From contig NZ_FMIB01000002.1 of assembly GCF_900091475.1 (NCBI RefSeq), forward strand, positions 4,402,001 to 4,466,000: a stretch of DNA of 64,000 bases, given 5' to 3'. This DNA comes from Micromonospora chersina (GTDB taxonomy: Bacteria > Actinomycetota > Actinomycetes > Mycobacteriales > Micromonosporaceae). Made by a program: the position numbers and the translations under genes. Below the pieces are notes generated by a model. It had not been told where the DNA came from. It searched no databases and saw only the letters and a program-made list of their open reading frames with translations. Shown here piece after piece: positions 47,912-55,869 of this stretch (its first letter is position 1; each line of letters opens with the position of its first letter).

Positions 47912-47947
47912 AGCCTCCGACCAGCCGAAACGGCAGGGTCGGGGGCT
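47912..47947 (+). terminator. Displaced original terminator of the tRNA-Arg operon
   Basis: AGCCTCCGACC pairs with GGTCGGGGGCT (one G-T pair) and is followed by CTTCC, 9 bp past attR. Before integration it would have followed the tRNA directly. Confidence 0.65.
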
Positions 47948-48045
47948 CTTCCGTATCCACCGCGATCAGCTCCTGGGCTCTCCGGGGGAGCCAGGTCCGG
48001 CACTGCTTGTCGGTCTCATATCTGCTGGCCCGTACGGCTGGCGGG

Positions 48046-48417
48046 TCAGGTTGCCCGGTCGCGACAGGATCGCCGCGGACACCCGGTGCCCGAGTGCGCA
48101 TCACCGGCCGCCAGTCCCGCCTGCAAGGCGGACAGGAAGTCCAGCAGCTGACGCCGTGCAGCGTGGTCGGGCGTGCGGTGGTTGAGGAAAGCCGACTCGA
48201 CGCGGTGCGAGCGGTCCTCGACCATCTCGATCAGCTCGGCGAGTTGAAGCCGAGCCTCGACCACCGTGTCCGACCCCACCTCGCGGCACCACGCCTCGAC
48301 AACGGCAGGATCGGTGGAGACGGCGTCGATCCCGCAGCAGTCGCGGACACACTCGATCTCACAGAAGATGATGCACTGGCTCAGGGGCGACGGTACGTCG
48401 ACCGACACGTACGCCAT
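48046..48417 (-). CDS. Small Cys-containing hypothetical protein (DUF6331-like)
   Basis: 123 residues after AAGGAG. The N-terminal part has a cysteine cluster (LSQCIIFCEIECVRDCCGIDA) followed by helices (VVEARLQLAELIEMVEDRSHRVES). The CCGIDA pattern resembles actinobacterial DUF6331 proteins, which have no known function; the match is from memory and weak. The last 25 residues are Cys/Arg-rich and may be non-conserved. Located just outside attR. Confidence 0.55.
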   Translation of the reverse strand: MAYVSVDVPSPLSQCIIFCEIECVRDCCGIDAVSTDPAVVEAWCREVGSDTVVEARLQLAELIEMVEDRSHRVESAFLNHRTPDHAARRQLLDFLSALQAGLAAGDAHSGTGCPRRSCRDRAT

Positions 48418-48538
48418 TGCCGCTCCTTCCGCTGGCCCGCCGCGACGCACTGCACTCCTGCGGGCATGCACTGATCTTCGTCCCAGGAAGTAGCGGTTTA
48501 GTTTTTCTGCCGCGGGCGGACACGATCACGTGATGTGG

Positions 48539-48958
48539 TCAAACTGGCATGGCTGCGGCGTGCGTGCTGGCGAGCTCGTGGAGACGGGCGGGGTCGCCCA
48601 GCGGGCGGATTCCTCCTGCGCCGACGGAAACGTCCCTCGGGTCCAGCGTGGCAGTGGCCTGGAGCGAGCGGACGCTTCGGCCGGCGCGGTCAACGAGAAC
48701 GAGCGCGGTGGCGGTGAAGCCTTCCAGCAAGGACCTGAGGATCGTGTGGCTCGAGGACAGGTACTGCGCCACCAGCGCATCCACGAAATCGGCGAACACG
48801 TCGAGGTCGATGTCGTACTCGTCGGCCTGCATGGGCCCGATCCCGGTCGGTCTGTCAACCAGGTCGGCGACCGCGTTGCTGGTCCGGACGAACAACTCGG
48901 CCACCCGGTTTGAAGGGTTCCACAGGACGAGGTCGCCCGCCTGAAAGTACTGACTCAT
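48539..48958 (-). CDS. Small hypothetical protein (DUF6086-like)
   Basis: 139 residues. MSQYFQAGDLVLWNPSNRVAELFVR, then GIGPMQADEYDIDLDVFADFVDALVAQYLSSSH and LRSLLEGFTATALVLVDRAG resemble the DUF6086 proteins of actinomycetes. No signal or TM segment. No strong ribosome binding site before the ATG; a GTG two codons upstream is possible. Together with the preceding DUF6331-like gene it forms a same-strand pair of unknown role. GATCAC-N6-GTGATC upstream may be an operator. Confidence 0.6.
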   Translation of the reverse strand: MSQYFQAGDLVLWNPSNRVAELFVRTSNAVADLVDRPTGIGPMQADEYDIDLDVFADFVDALVAQYLSSSHTILRSLLEGFTATALVLVDRAGRSVRSLQATATLDPRDVSVGAGGIRPLGDPARLHELASTHAAAMPV

Positions 48959-49180
48959 ATTCACAGGATCACGGATTGGTGATCAGGTGTTCGCCCCGCC
49001 CCGGCGACCCCTCCGCTCGATGTCTCGCACCGGGCGGATCATGCACTGTCACCGTGCCCAGCCGCACGAGTCGCGGCCCGCACTCTCGAAGTCGCTCCAC
49101 GGTCTCGCGCAGCCCGGCCGTCGGTCGGCCTGTTGCCCGAGCGTGCCGTTTGCGGCGCGGACCGATTGCTCCATCTTCTT

Positions 49181-49807
49181 CTAGTCCCGGGGCTGGTTCC
49201 GGGCGTCGTCGGGAACGTAGCCGTCCGGGGAGAGGACCGACAGGCGGAAGCCCATCGGCACCCGCTGGTGGCGAGGCAGGCCGAGCACCGTGTAGGCGAC
49301 CGCGAGGTTGTCGAAGAACAGCCCTGAACCGGGAGCCATCTCCACGTCCGGGATCGTGATCGTGACGAAGACCGGCAACTCCGTGCCCGCCCCCACTCTC
49401 ATCGACCGGAAGGGTGTCGCCGCATCCGGGTCGAACATGGCGTTGGCCTCGGCGGTGTGGTTGACCGCCAGGCGGACGACCTTGAACACGTGCTGGTCAG
49501 CGGGGCCGTCGTTGACCGCGACGCCGGTGATCGTCACCGGCCACGGGCCGGGATTGCGGATGGACGCACCGAATGTGATCTGCCCTCGGGGGCTGAAGGC
49601 GAACCGAATCTCCGTCCTGGGCCCTTCGGTGAGGGTCTCCGCGTCGGCCCCGTGCCACCACGAACTGCCGTGGTCGAGGCGATGCCCCATGGTCACCGAC
49701 GGGTACCCGGCGCACAGCGCGACAGCCAGCGTCGCGGCGCCCAGCAACCGCCAGCGACGTGCCACAGAGGGCGTCCGGGTGGATACGCGCACCGGCGCCA
49801 GCTTCAT
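49181..49807 (-). CDS. Hypothetical exported or membrane-anchored protein
   Basis: 208 residues. N-terminal basic segment, then a hydrophobic stretch (RRWRLLGAATLAVALCAGYPSV) acting as signal anchor or signal peptide. The extracytoplasmic part is strand-rich with an Ig-like or copper-chaperone-like feel (TEIRFAFSPRGQITFGASIRNPGPWPVTITGVAVND), as in proteins that modulate polar groups outside the membrane. No recognised family. ATG (MKLAPVRVSTRT) is chosen over an upstream extension. Confidence 0.6.
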   Translation of the reverse strand: MKLAPVRVSTRTPSVARRWRLLGAATLAVALCAGYPSVTMGHRLDHGSSWWHGADAETLTEGPRTEIRFAFSPRGQITFGASIRNPGPWPVTITGVAVNDGPADQHVFKVVRLAVNHTAEANAMFDPDAATPFRSMRVGAGTELPVFVTITIPDVEMAPGSGLFFDNLAVAYTVLGLPRHQRVPMGFRLSVLSPDGYVPDDARNQPRD

Positions 49808-49934
49808 GACAGCGCACGCTACAACGCGCCTCGGCACCGCGCTGCCCGCCTCCCGGCGGCGGAGAGCTGGACCCGGAGACGAAGGCCGAGGGCCGGCCTC
49901 CCGTTCGGGGAGACCGGCCCTCGGGTCAGCAGGG

Positions 49935-50495
49935 TCAGAAGGTGCGGGTGGGGTCCCACTGCCGGTTGGCCTCCTCGGCCGCCCGGCGACGCTCGACGGC
50001 TGCTCGCTTGCTCGCGTCCGCTCCGCGCATCGACGCGCCGACCGCGACGGCGCCGAGCCACGCCACGGTGCCCATCACGGCGACGGCCCGGAAGCCGCCG
50101 GTGATCCAGCAGGCGAGGATGACGGCGAGGCCGCCGGCGGCGATGCCCCAGCCCCACTGGGTGGGCAGGTGCCGCAGCGCCGAGGCGACCAGCACGGCCA
50201 GCGCCAGCGAGGCGATGGGGCTGGGCTCCTGCGGCAGGTCGGCGACCTGCGAGACGAGGATCGCCACGGCGACCACGACCAGGCCGGCGACGGCCGTCCA
50301 GGTGCGGTTGATCCGGCGACCCAGCGCGAGCAGGGACACCACCGCGGCCACGGCGGTGTCGAAGACCGCGTAGCTGCCGCCCCAGCTGTCGCTGATCATG
50401 TAGGCGGTGAAGGCCATGCCCAGCACGGCTGCCAGGGCGAAGGCGATGTCGAAGGCGATTCCGGCCCCGCGGGCCGACCGGTCCGAAGTGTCCAT
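49935..50495 (-). CDS. Four- to five-TM membrane protein, resembles the sensor half of a histidine kinase
   Basis: 186 residues. TM segments AFALAAVLGMAFTAYMI, FDTAVAAVVSLLALG, AVAGLVVVAVAILVSQ, LALAVLVASAL and AVILACWITGGFRAVAVMGTVAWLG, then a short charged tail (RGADASKRAAVERRRAAEEANRQWDPTRTF). NarL-type sensor kinases have the same membrane module followed by a helix of this kind leading into the His box; here the protein ends at that point. It may be a truncated kinase or a stand-alone sensor. Start ATG lies 7 nt after TAGCGT (leaderless) and is divergent from the ABC permease unit. Confidence 0.6.
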   Translation of the reverse strand: MDTSDRSARGAGIAFDIAFALAAVLGMAFTAYMISDSWGGSYAVFDTAVAAVVSLLALGRRINRTWTAVAGLVVVAVAILVSQVADLPQEPSPIASLALAVLVASALRHLPTQWGWGIAAGGLAVILACWITGGFRAVAVMGTVAWLGAVAVGASMRGADASKRAAVERRRAAEEANRQWDPTRTF

Positions 50496-50537
50496 GCGAC
50501 CCACGCTAGGTATTCGCCCGGTCGACCGAACCGGTCA

Positions 50538-50571
50538 AAAGTACGGTCCGGGGCGCGGTGAACCGTGCTTT
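50538..50571. promoter_or_regulatory. Inverted-repeat operator, copy 1 (ABC-2 permease unit)
   Basis: Arms AAAGTACGGT and ACCGTGCTTT (one mismatch) separated by 14 bp. The right arm ends 29 bp before a CAGGAT -10 box. The same arms, spacer length and -10 distance recur at 51752-51785. Confidence 0.7.
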
Positions 50572-50600
50572 GGGCCGATGTTGGGCGGCGGCCACCTCTC

Positions 50601-50606
50601 CAGGAT
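50601..50606 (+). promoter_or_regulatory. -10 element CAGGAT, leaderless promoter
   Basis: CAGGAT ends 6 nt before the ATG of the 16-codon leader ORF. The second unit has CAGGAT at 51815-51820, 7 nt before its ATG, at the same distance from its operator. Confidence 0.5.
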
Positions 50607-50612
50607 GTGGTC

Positions 50613-50663
50613 ATGCCTATTGATGAGTCGTGTCCGTTGCCGCGGGTCGAGGTGCCGCGATGA
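50613..50663 (+). pseudogene. 16-codon leader ORF, probable relic of an ABC ATPase gene
   Basis: MPIDESCPLPRVEVPR, directly after the promoter and with its TGA overlapping the permease ATG. At the homologous place in the next unit the full ATPase begins MPQENSYPALQAEGLT. Shared position, five identical residues and identical promoter geometry suggest that this ORF is what remains of a deleted ATPase gene, now serving to couple translation to the permease. Confidence 0.5.
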
Positions 50664-51655
50664 TCTGGATGAGTTGGCGGCAGTTCCGCACCCAGGCCCT
50701 CGTCGGCGTCGTCGCGCTGGCGCCGCTGGCGGCCTACCTCCTGTTCACCGGTCTGGACATCCGGCAGGCGTACGACCGCTACCAGGACCGGTGCGCGGTC
50801 GCCGACCGGTGCCTGGACGCGATGAGCCAGTTCCAGGACGACTACCGCACCCGGCTGCTCTTCCTCGCCCTGCTGCTGGCGATCATCCCGGCGGTGCTGG
50901 GCGTGTTCTGGGGTGCGCCGCTGATCGCCCGGGAGTTGGAGTCGGGCACGCAGCGGCTGGTCTGGAACCAGAGCGTCACCCGGCGCCGCTGGCTGGCGGT
51001 CAAGCTGCTCTTCGTCGGCCTGGCCAGCATGGCGGTCGCGGCCCTGGCCAGCCTGCTGCTGACCTGGGCGGCGAGCCCCTACGACAAGGTGTCCGGGGAG
51101 CGGTTCGCGGCGCTGGCGTTCGGCGCCCGCAACCTGACGCCGATCGCGTACGCGGCGCTGGCCTTCGTGCTGGGCACGGTCATCGGGCTGCTGATGCGCA
51201 AGACGGTGCCGGCCATGGCGTTGACGATCCTGGCCTTCACACTGCTCCAGTTCCTGATACCGAACATGGTCCGGCCGCACCTCATGGAGCCGGTCACCGT
51301 GACGAAGGCGATGACCGCCGACGCGCTCCGCGAGCTGCGTGGGGTGGGCACCGACGCCACGGTGAAGGGCCTGAGCATCCCGAACGCCTGGGTGACCGGC
51401 ACCAGCAAGCTGCTCACCGCCGGCGGGCAGCCGGTCGACGCCCGGACCATCGACACCTGTCTGACCAGGCCGCAGTCGGGGGGCGCCGCGGACACCGCGG
51501 CCTGCCTCGGCGAGCGGAACCTGCATGTCACGGTCGACTACCAGCCCAACAGCCGCTACTGGTCGTTCCAGTGGATCGAGTCGGCGCTCTACCTGGCGCT
51601 CGCGGGGCTGCTGGCCGGCTTCGGCCTGTGGCGGATCCAGCGCCACGTGAGCTGA
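50660..51655 (+). CDS. ABC-2-type permease (paralogue 1, no ATPase of its own)
   Basis: 331 residues, six predicted TM helices and a large extracytoplasmic loop between TM1 and TM2 containing two Cys (DRCAVADRC). It is closely similar along its whole length to the permease at 52742-53761: MIWMSWRQFRTQALVGVVAL against VIWTTWRQFRGQALVGVIGL, and GAPLIARELESGTQRLVWNQSVTRR against GAPLVARELEAGTQRLVWSQSVTRR. ATG overlaps the leader ORF. It probably uses the ATPase of the next unit. Confidence 0.82.
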   Translation: MIWMSWRQFRTQALVGVVALAPLAAYLLFTGLDIRQAYDRYQDRCAVADRCLDAMSQFQDDYRTRLLFLALLLAIIPAVLGVFWGAPLIARELESGTQRLVWNQSVTRRRWLAVKLLFVGLASMAVAALASLLLTWAASPYDKVSGERFAALAFGARNLTPIAYAALAFVLGTVIGLLMRKTVPAMALTILAFTLLQFLIPNMVRPHLMEPVTVTKAMTADALRELRGVGTDATVKGLSIPNAWVTGTSKLLTAGGQPVDARTIDTCLTRPQSGGAADTAACLGERNLHVTVDYQPNSRYWSFQWIESALYLALAGLLAGFGLWRIQRHVS

Positions 51656-51751
51656 CCGCCCGTTCGTCACGGCGGCGTCAGGGAACCCGTTTCCCCGGCG
51701 CCGCCGCGCGTGCTTTTCCGCCGTCGGGGGCGGGCCGAGGGAAACCAGTCA

Positions 51752-51785
51752 AAAGTACGGTAGCCAGAAGCGCCGACCCTACTTT
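51752..51785. promoter_or_regulatory. Inverted-repeat operator, copy 2 (ABC ATPase unit)
   Basis: Arms AAAGTACGGT and ACCCTACTTT (one mismatch to the perfect dyad) with a 14-bp spacer, 29 bp before CAGGAT. Same design as copy 1; the flanking TCAAAAGTACGGT and TTTGG(G/A)CCGATG are also shared. Confidence 0.7.
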
Positions 51786-51827
51786 GGACCGATGCTGCGG
51801 CGGACGGCGATCCGCAGGATTGACGCT

Positions 51828-52745
51828 ATGCCACAGGAGAATTCCTATCCCGCACTCCAGGCCGAGGGTCTGACGAAGCAATACGGCAAGCGGCTCGCGC
51901 TGGCCGACTGCAACCTCAACGTCCCCCGCGGACGGGTGGTCGGCCTGGTCGGGCCGAACGGCGCCGGCAAGTCCACACTGCTGAACCTCGCCTGCGGGCT
52001 GATCACGCCGACGGCGGGAAGCCTGCGGGTGCTCGGTTCGCCTCCGGCGGCGAACGCGGCGCACCTGGCCAAGGTCGGGTTCGTCGCGCAGGACACCCCG
52101 GTCTACGGCACGTTCACCGTGGCTGACCACCTGCGGATGGGCGCGAAGCTGAACCCGTCCTGGGACCAGTCCCTGGCCGACCGGCGGATCGCGCAGGTCG
52201 GGCTCAACCTCAAGCAGAAGGCGGGCCGGCTCTCCGGCGGCCAGCGTGCCCAGCTGGCGCTGACCATCGCCGCCGCGAAGCGCCCGGAGCTGCTGATCTT
52301 CGACGAGCCGGCCGCCGCGCTGGACCCGCTGGCCCGGGACGGGTTCATGCAGAACCTTATGGAGTTCGTCGCCGAACTGGGTGCCAGCGCGATCCTCTCC
52401 TCGCACCTGCTCAGCGACGTGGAGCGGGTGTGCGACTACCTCATCGTGCTCTGCGCCTCCCGGGTGCAGGTCGCCGGCGAGGTGAAGGACCTGCTGGCCC
52501 AGCACTATCGGCTGGTCGCCCCGCGCGGCGAGCTGGACCGGCTGCCGGCGGAGGTCGAGGTCATCCGCATGCAGCACACCGACCAGTACAGCCGCGCGGT
52601 CGTGCGGGTGGCCGGCGCGCTGCCGCGTACGCCGTGGAGCGTCGAGCCGGTCTCGCTGGAGGAGATGGTCCTCAGCTACATGACCCGGGCGGCGGGCGTC
52701 TCCGCCGGCCTGGCGGACGCCATGGCGGGGGAGGCCGTACGGTGA
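51828..52745 (+). CDS. ABC transporter ATP-binding protein
   Basis: 305 residues. Walker A GLVGPNGAGKSTLLNLA, Q-loop VAQDTP, signature LSGGQRAQLALTIA, Walker B LLIFDEPAAALDP and H-loop LSSHLLSDVER. The ATP-binding half is followed by a C-terminal domain of 80 residues typical of ABC-2 exporters. ATG at the position set by the leaderless promoter; an upstream ATG (51792) precedes the -10 box and is unlikely. Coupled to its permease by GTGA overlap. It could energise both permease paralogues. Confidence 0.92.
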   Translation: MPQENSYPALQAEGLTKQYGKRLALADCNLNVPRGRVVGLVGPNGAGKSTLLNLACGLITPTAGSLRVLGSPPAANAAHLAKVGFVAQDTPVYGTFTVADHLRMGAKLNPSWDQSLADRRIAQVGLNLKQKAGRLSGGQRAQLALTIAAAKRPELLIFDEPAAALDPLARDGFMQNLMEFVAELGASAILSSHLLSDVERVCDYLIVLCASRVQVAGEVKDLLAQHYRLVAPRGELDRLPAEVEVIRMQHTDQYSRAVVRVAGALPRTPWSVEPVSLEEMVLSYMTRAAGVSAGLADAMAGEAVR

Positions 52746-53761
52746 TCTGGACGACCTGGCGGCAGTTCCGCGGGCAGGCCCTGGTCGGCGTCATCGGCCT
52801 GGCCCTGATCGCCGCGTACTTCCTCTACCTCGGGTTCGACATCCGGGACTCCTACGACAACTACCGGGCGCAGTGCGCCAGCCTGGCCGACTGCGGCCCG
52901 CAGCTGAGCCAGTTCAGCGCCGACTACGAGAACACCCTGCTCTACCTGGCCGCGTTGCTCGGGCTCATCCCGGGCCTGCTCGGCATGTTCTGGGGCGCGC
53001 CCCTGGTGGCGCGGGAGCTGGAGGCCGGCACCCAGCGGCTGGTCTGGAGCCAGAGCGTGACCCGCCGGCACTGGCTGGCGGTCAAGCTGGCTCTGGTGGG
53101 GCTGGCCAGCATAGTGGTGGCGGGCGCGGCCAGCCTGCTGCTGACCTGGGCGGCCAGCCCCGTGGACCAGGTGGCCGACAACCGGTTCAGCACGATCCTG
53201 TTCGGCGCCCGGAACATCGCGCCGATCGCGTACGCGGCGTTCGCCTTCGTGCTCGGGACGATCATCGGGCTCATGGTGCGTCGGACCGTGCCGGCCATGG
53301 CGCTGACCATCCTGGCCTTCGTGGTCTTCCAGTTCCTGGTGCCCAACGTGATCCGGCCGCACTTCCTGCCGGCGGAGCACCTCACCAAGCCGATGACCGT
53401 GCAGGCCATCAACCAGGCCCGCAGCCTGGGCAGCATCACCGGAGCCCCGGTGGTCAAGGGCCTGACCGTGCCGGACGCCTGGGTCACCGACGTCAGCGAG
53501 CTGCTCACGAAGACGGGTGAGCCGCTGGACGAGGGGATCTTCAACGAGTGCTTCACCAACGCCCCGGAGACCGGCACGGCCGAGGGCCCGTACGGGGACA
53601 CCGCCGTCTGTCTGGCGAAGCACGACGTGCACGTGGAGATCGCGTACCAGCCGACCAGCCGGTACTGGTCGTTCCAGTGGCTGGAGTCGGCGTTCTACCT
53701 GGTGCTGGCCGGGCTGCTGGCCGGCTTCGGGTTCTGGCGGCTCCAGCGCCGCCCGAGCTGA
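52742..53761 (+). CDS. ABC-2-type permease (paralogue 2)
   Basis: 339 residues, six TM helices, close paralogue of the permease at 50660-51655, with the same large first external loop (AQCASLADCG). A second extracytoplasmic region (about 205-290) has a few Cys. GTG overlaps the ATPase stop. The substrate is unknown; in related operons control by NarL-type two-component systems is common. Confidence 0.85.
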   Translation: MIWTTWRQFRGQALVGVIGLALIAAYFLYLGFDIRDSYDNYRAQCASLADCGPQLSQFSADYENTLLYLAALLGLIPGLLGMFWGAPLVARELEAGTQRLVWSQSVTRRHWLAVKLALVGLASIVVAGAASLLLTWAASPVDQVADNRFSTILFGARNIAPIAYAAFAFVLGTIIGLMVRRTVPAMALTILAFVVFQFLVPNVIRPHFLPAEHLTKPMTVQAINQARSLGSITGAPVVKGLTVPDAWVTDVSELLTKTGEPLDEGIFNECFTNAPETGTAEGPYGDTAVCLAKHDVHVEIAYQPTSRYWSFQWLESAFYLVLAGLLAGFGFWRLQRRPS

Positions 53762-53900
53762 GCCCGGCGCGGGTCGTCCGGCCGGCGGTCCACCAGGGCC
53801 GCCGGCCGGTCGCTTTTCCAGCAACCGAGAAGAAGATCCGGTACGTCCCGCCTGGATAGCTTGAGTGCGACGCAGCCGACGGGCACCGGGAGGCCGAGCC

Positions 53901-54950
53901 ATGGAAAACCCACCGCAGCAGTTCGCGCCTCCCGTGTCGGTGACCGTGCTGGAGAAGCTGCTCGGCCGGCTGACCTCGGTGTGCATCCAGGTCGCCACGG
54001 CCGGCCTCGATCTGCCCGACCGGCTCCGGAACGGTCCGAAGTCGATCGACGAGCTGGCCGCCGAGGTGGGCGGGGACCGGGACGTGCTGCTGCTCTTCAT
54101 GCGGGCGCTGACCAGCGAGTCGATCTTCCAGGAGGTCGAGCCGGGGGTGTTCGCGCACACCGAGGAGTCCCGCTGCCTGATCAGCGACGCGCCGAACTCG
54201 CTGCACGGCATCGCCGAGATGCTCGGGGCCGAGTGGGCCTGGAAGGTGTGGGAGCCGGCCGAGGTGCTGCACACCATCCGCACCGGCCAGCCCGCCTTCG
54301 AGCACGTCTTCGGCCGGGACATCTGGGACTACATGACGGCCAACCGCGACCAGTACGCCGTGTTCAGCCGCGCCCAGACCATCTTCTCCGGGCCGAAGGA
54401 CGACGCGATCGTCGACGCGTACGACTTCGAGGGCGTCAAGACCATCGTCGACCTCGGCGGCGGTGAGGGCACCTTCCTGGAGAAAATCCTGCTCAAGCAC
54501 CCGGGGATCGAGGGCGTCCTGTTCGACCTGCCGCCCGTGGTGGAGCGGGCCCGGGCGCGGGTGGCCGGCAGCGCCGTCGCCGACCGCTACACCTGTGTGG
54601 GCGGCAGCTTCTTCGACCGGGTGCCGCCGGGCGCCGACGCGTACGTGCTCAAGCAGGTGCTGCACGACTGGAGCGACGACGAGTCGGTGGAGATCCTGCG
54701 CAAGGTCCGCGAGGTGCTGCCGCCGTCGGGCCGGATCCTGGTGGCCGCGCACCTGGTGCCCGCGCCGCCGCGCCGCCCGCTGAAGTACCTGATGGCCGGC
54801 ATGTGGGTGCGGCTCAACACGCCGGGCGGCTACGAGCGGACCGAGCAGGAGTTCCGCGACGTGTTCGACCGGGCCGGCCTGGAGCTGGTCCGGATCCTGC
54901 CCACCGCCTCCACGCACAGCATTCTGGAGACCCGCCGCGCCGAGGACTGA
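53901..54950 (+). CDS. SAM-dependent O-methyltransferase (PF00891-type)
   Basis: 349 residues. N-terminal winged-helix dimerisation domain (LLGRLTSVCIQVATAGLDLPDRLRNGPKSIDELA), C-terminal Rossmann domain with motif I IVDLGGGEGTFLEKIL, FDLPPVVERAR, and the substrate/catalytic block VLKQVLHDWSDDESVEILRKV (HDW with the catalytic His). These enzymes methylate hydroxyls of aromatic polyketides and similar compounds. ATG with GGGAGG upstream. First gene of a likely operon with the three molybdenum hydroxylase genes, 25 bp before the next. Confidence 0.9.
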   Translation: MENPPQQFAPPVSVTVLEKLLGRLTSVCIQVATAGLDLPDRLRNGPKSIDELAAEVGGDRDVLLLFMRALTSESIFQEVEPGVFAHTEESRCLISDAPNSLHGIAEMLGAEWAWKVWEPAEVLHTIRTGQPAFEHVFGRDIWDYMTANRDQYAVFSRAQTIFSGPKDDAIVDAYDFEGVKTIVDLGGGEGTFLEKILLKHPGIEGVLFDLPPVVERARARVAGSAVADRYTCVGGSFFDRVPPGADAYVLKQVLHDWSDDESVEILRKVREVLPPSGRILVAAHLVPAPPRRPLKYLMAGMWVRLNTPGGYERTEQEFRDVFDRAGLELVRILPTASTHSILETRRAED

Positions 54951-54975
54951 CCGGCCGAGCCGAGGGAGGTGGCGC

Positions 54976-55854
54976 GTGAAGGCCGCGCCCTTCGACCACC
55001 ACGCCCCGACCAGCCTCGCCGAGGCCCACGACCTCCTCGCCCGGCACGGCCCGGACGCCACGCTGATCGCCGGTGGACAGAGCCTCGTGCCGCTCATGGC
55101 GCTGCGGCTGGCCCGGCCCCGGGTGCTGGTCGACCTCAACGGGGTGGCCGGCCTGGCCGGGATCCGCGACGAGCCGGACGCCGTGACCGTCGGCGCGCTC
55201 ACCCGTCAGCGGGCCGTCGAGCGGTCCCCGGTGGTCGCCGCCCGGCTGCCGCTGCTCGCCGAGGCGGTCGGCCGGATCGGTCACCCGCAGGTGCGCAACC
55301 GCGGCACCGTGGGGGGCAGCCTGGCGCTCGGGCATCCCGCCGCCGAACTGCCCGCCGCCGCGCTCGCCCTGGACGCCACAGTGGTCCTCGCCGGCATCGG
55401 GGGCGTGGAGCGCGAGGTCGCGGCCGGGGACTTCCACACCGCGACGGGCGGCACGGCGCTGCGGGCGGGCGAGGTGCTGACCCGGGTCCGGTACCCCGTG
55501 CCGCCGGCCGGCACCGGCCACGGCTTCCACGAGCTGGGCCGCCGTGCGCGGGACTTCGCGCTGGCCGGCGCCGCCGTGGTGCTCGGCCGGGGCGGTGACG
55601 GCGGGTGCGCGTACGCCCGGGTGGCGGTGCTGGGCGGCGGCCCGGCGCCGCGTCGCCTGCCCGGCGTGGAGCGGGCGCTGCGCGGCGGACCCCTCGACGC
55701 CGAGGCGATCGCGGAGGCCGCGGCCGGCGCCGCCGCCGAGGCCGAGCCGGTCGGCGACGTGCAGGCCGACGCCGGGTACCGCCGCGAGGTGCTGGTGACC
55801 CTGGTCCGGCGGGCGCTGTCCGACGCGGCGCGCCGGGCCCGACCGACACACTGA
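54976..55854 (+). CDS. Molybdenum hydroxylase FAD-binding subunit (CoxM-like)
   Basis: 292 residues. FAD motifs ATLIAGGQSLVPLMALRLARP and GHPQVRNRGTVGGSLALGHPAAELP (the TVGGSLA loop) are those of the medium subunit of xanthine/CO dehydrogenase-type enzymes. It passes electrons from the Fe-S subunit to an acceptor. GTG start after GGGAGG. Followed by the small subunit after 15 bp. Confidence 0.93.
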   Translation: MKAAPFDHHAPTSLAEAHDLLARHGPDATLIAGGQSLVPLMALRLARPRVLVDLNGVAGLAGIRDEPDAVTVGALTRQRAVERSPVVAARLPLLAEAVGRIGHPQVRNRGTVGGSLALGHPAAELPAAALALDATVVLAGIGGVEREVAAGDFHTATGGTALRAGEVLTRVRYPVPPAGTGHGFHELGRRARDFALAGAAVVLGRGGDGGCAYARVAVLGGGPAPRRLPGVERALRGGPLDAEAIAEAAAGAAAEAEPVGDVQADAGYRREVLVTLVRRALSDAARRARPTH

Positions 55855-55869
55855 CCTGGGGAGCGACGC

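Noticed and set aside
47617..48474. Open frame crossing attR on the plus strand
   Set aside because: It runs through the duplicated tRNA sequence, has no ribosome binding site and shows no codon bias.
48910..49359. Plus-strand frame of 149 codons between two minus-strand genes
   Set aside because: Ser/Arg/Pro-rich translation without motifs, lying largely antisense to the exported protein gene.
51792..51827. Upstream ATG as start of the ABC ATPase gene
   Set aside because: It lies before the CAGGAT -10 box whose position relative to the operator is conserved in the other unit; the added residues (LRRTAIRRIDA) do not resemble an ABC protein.
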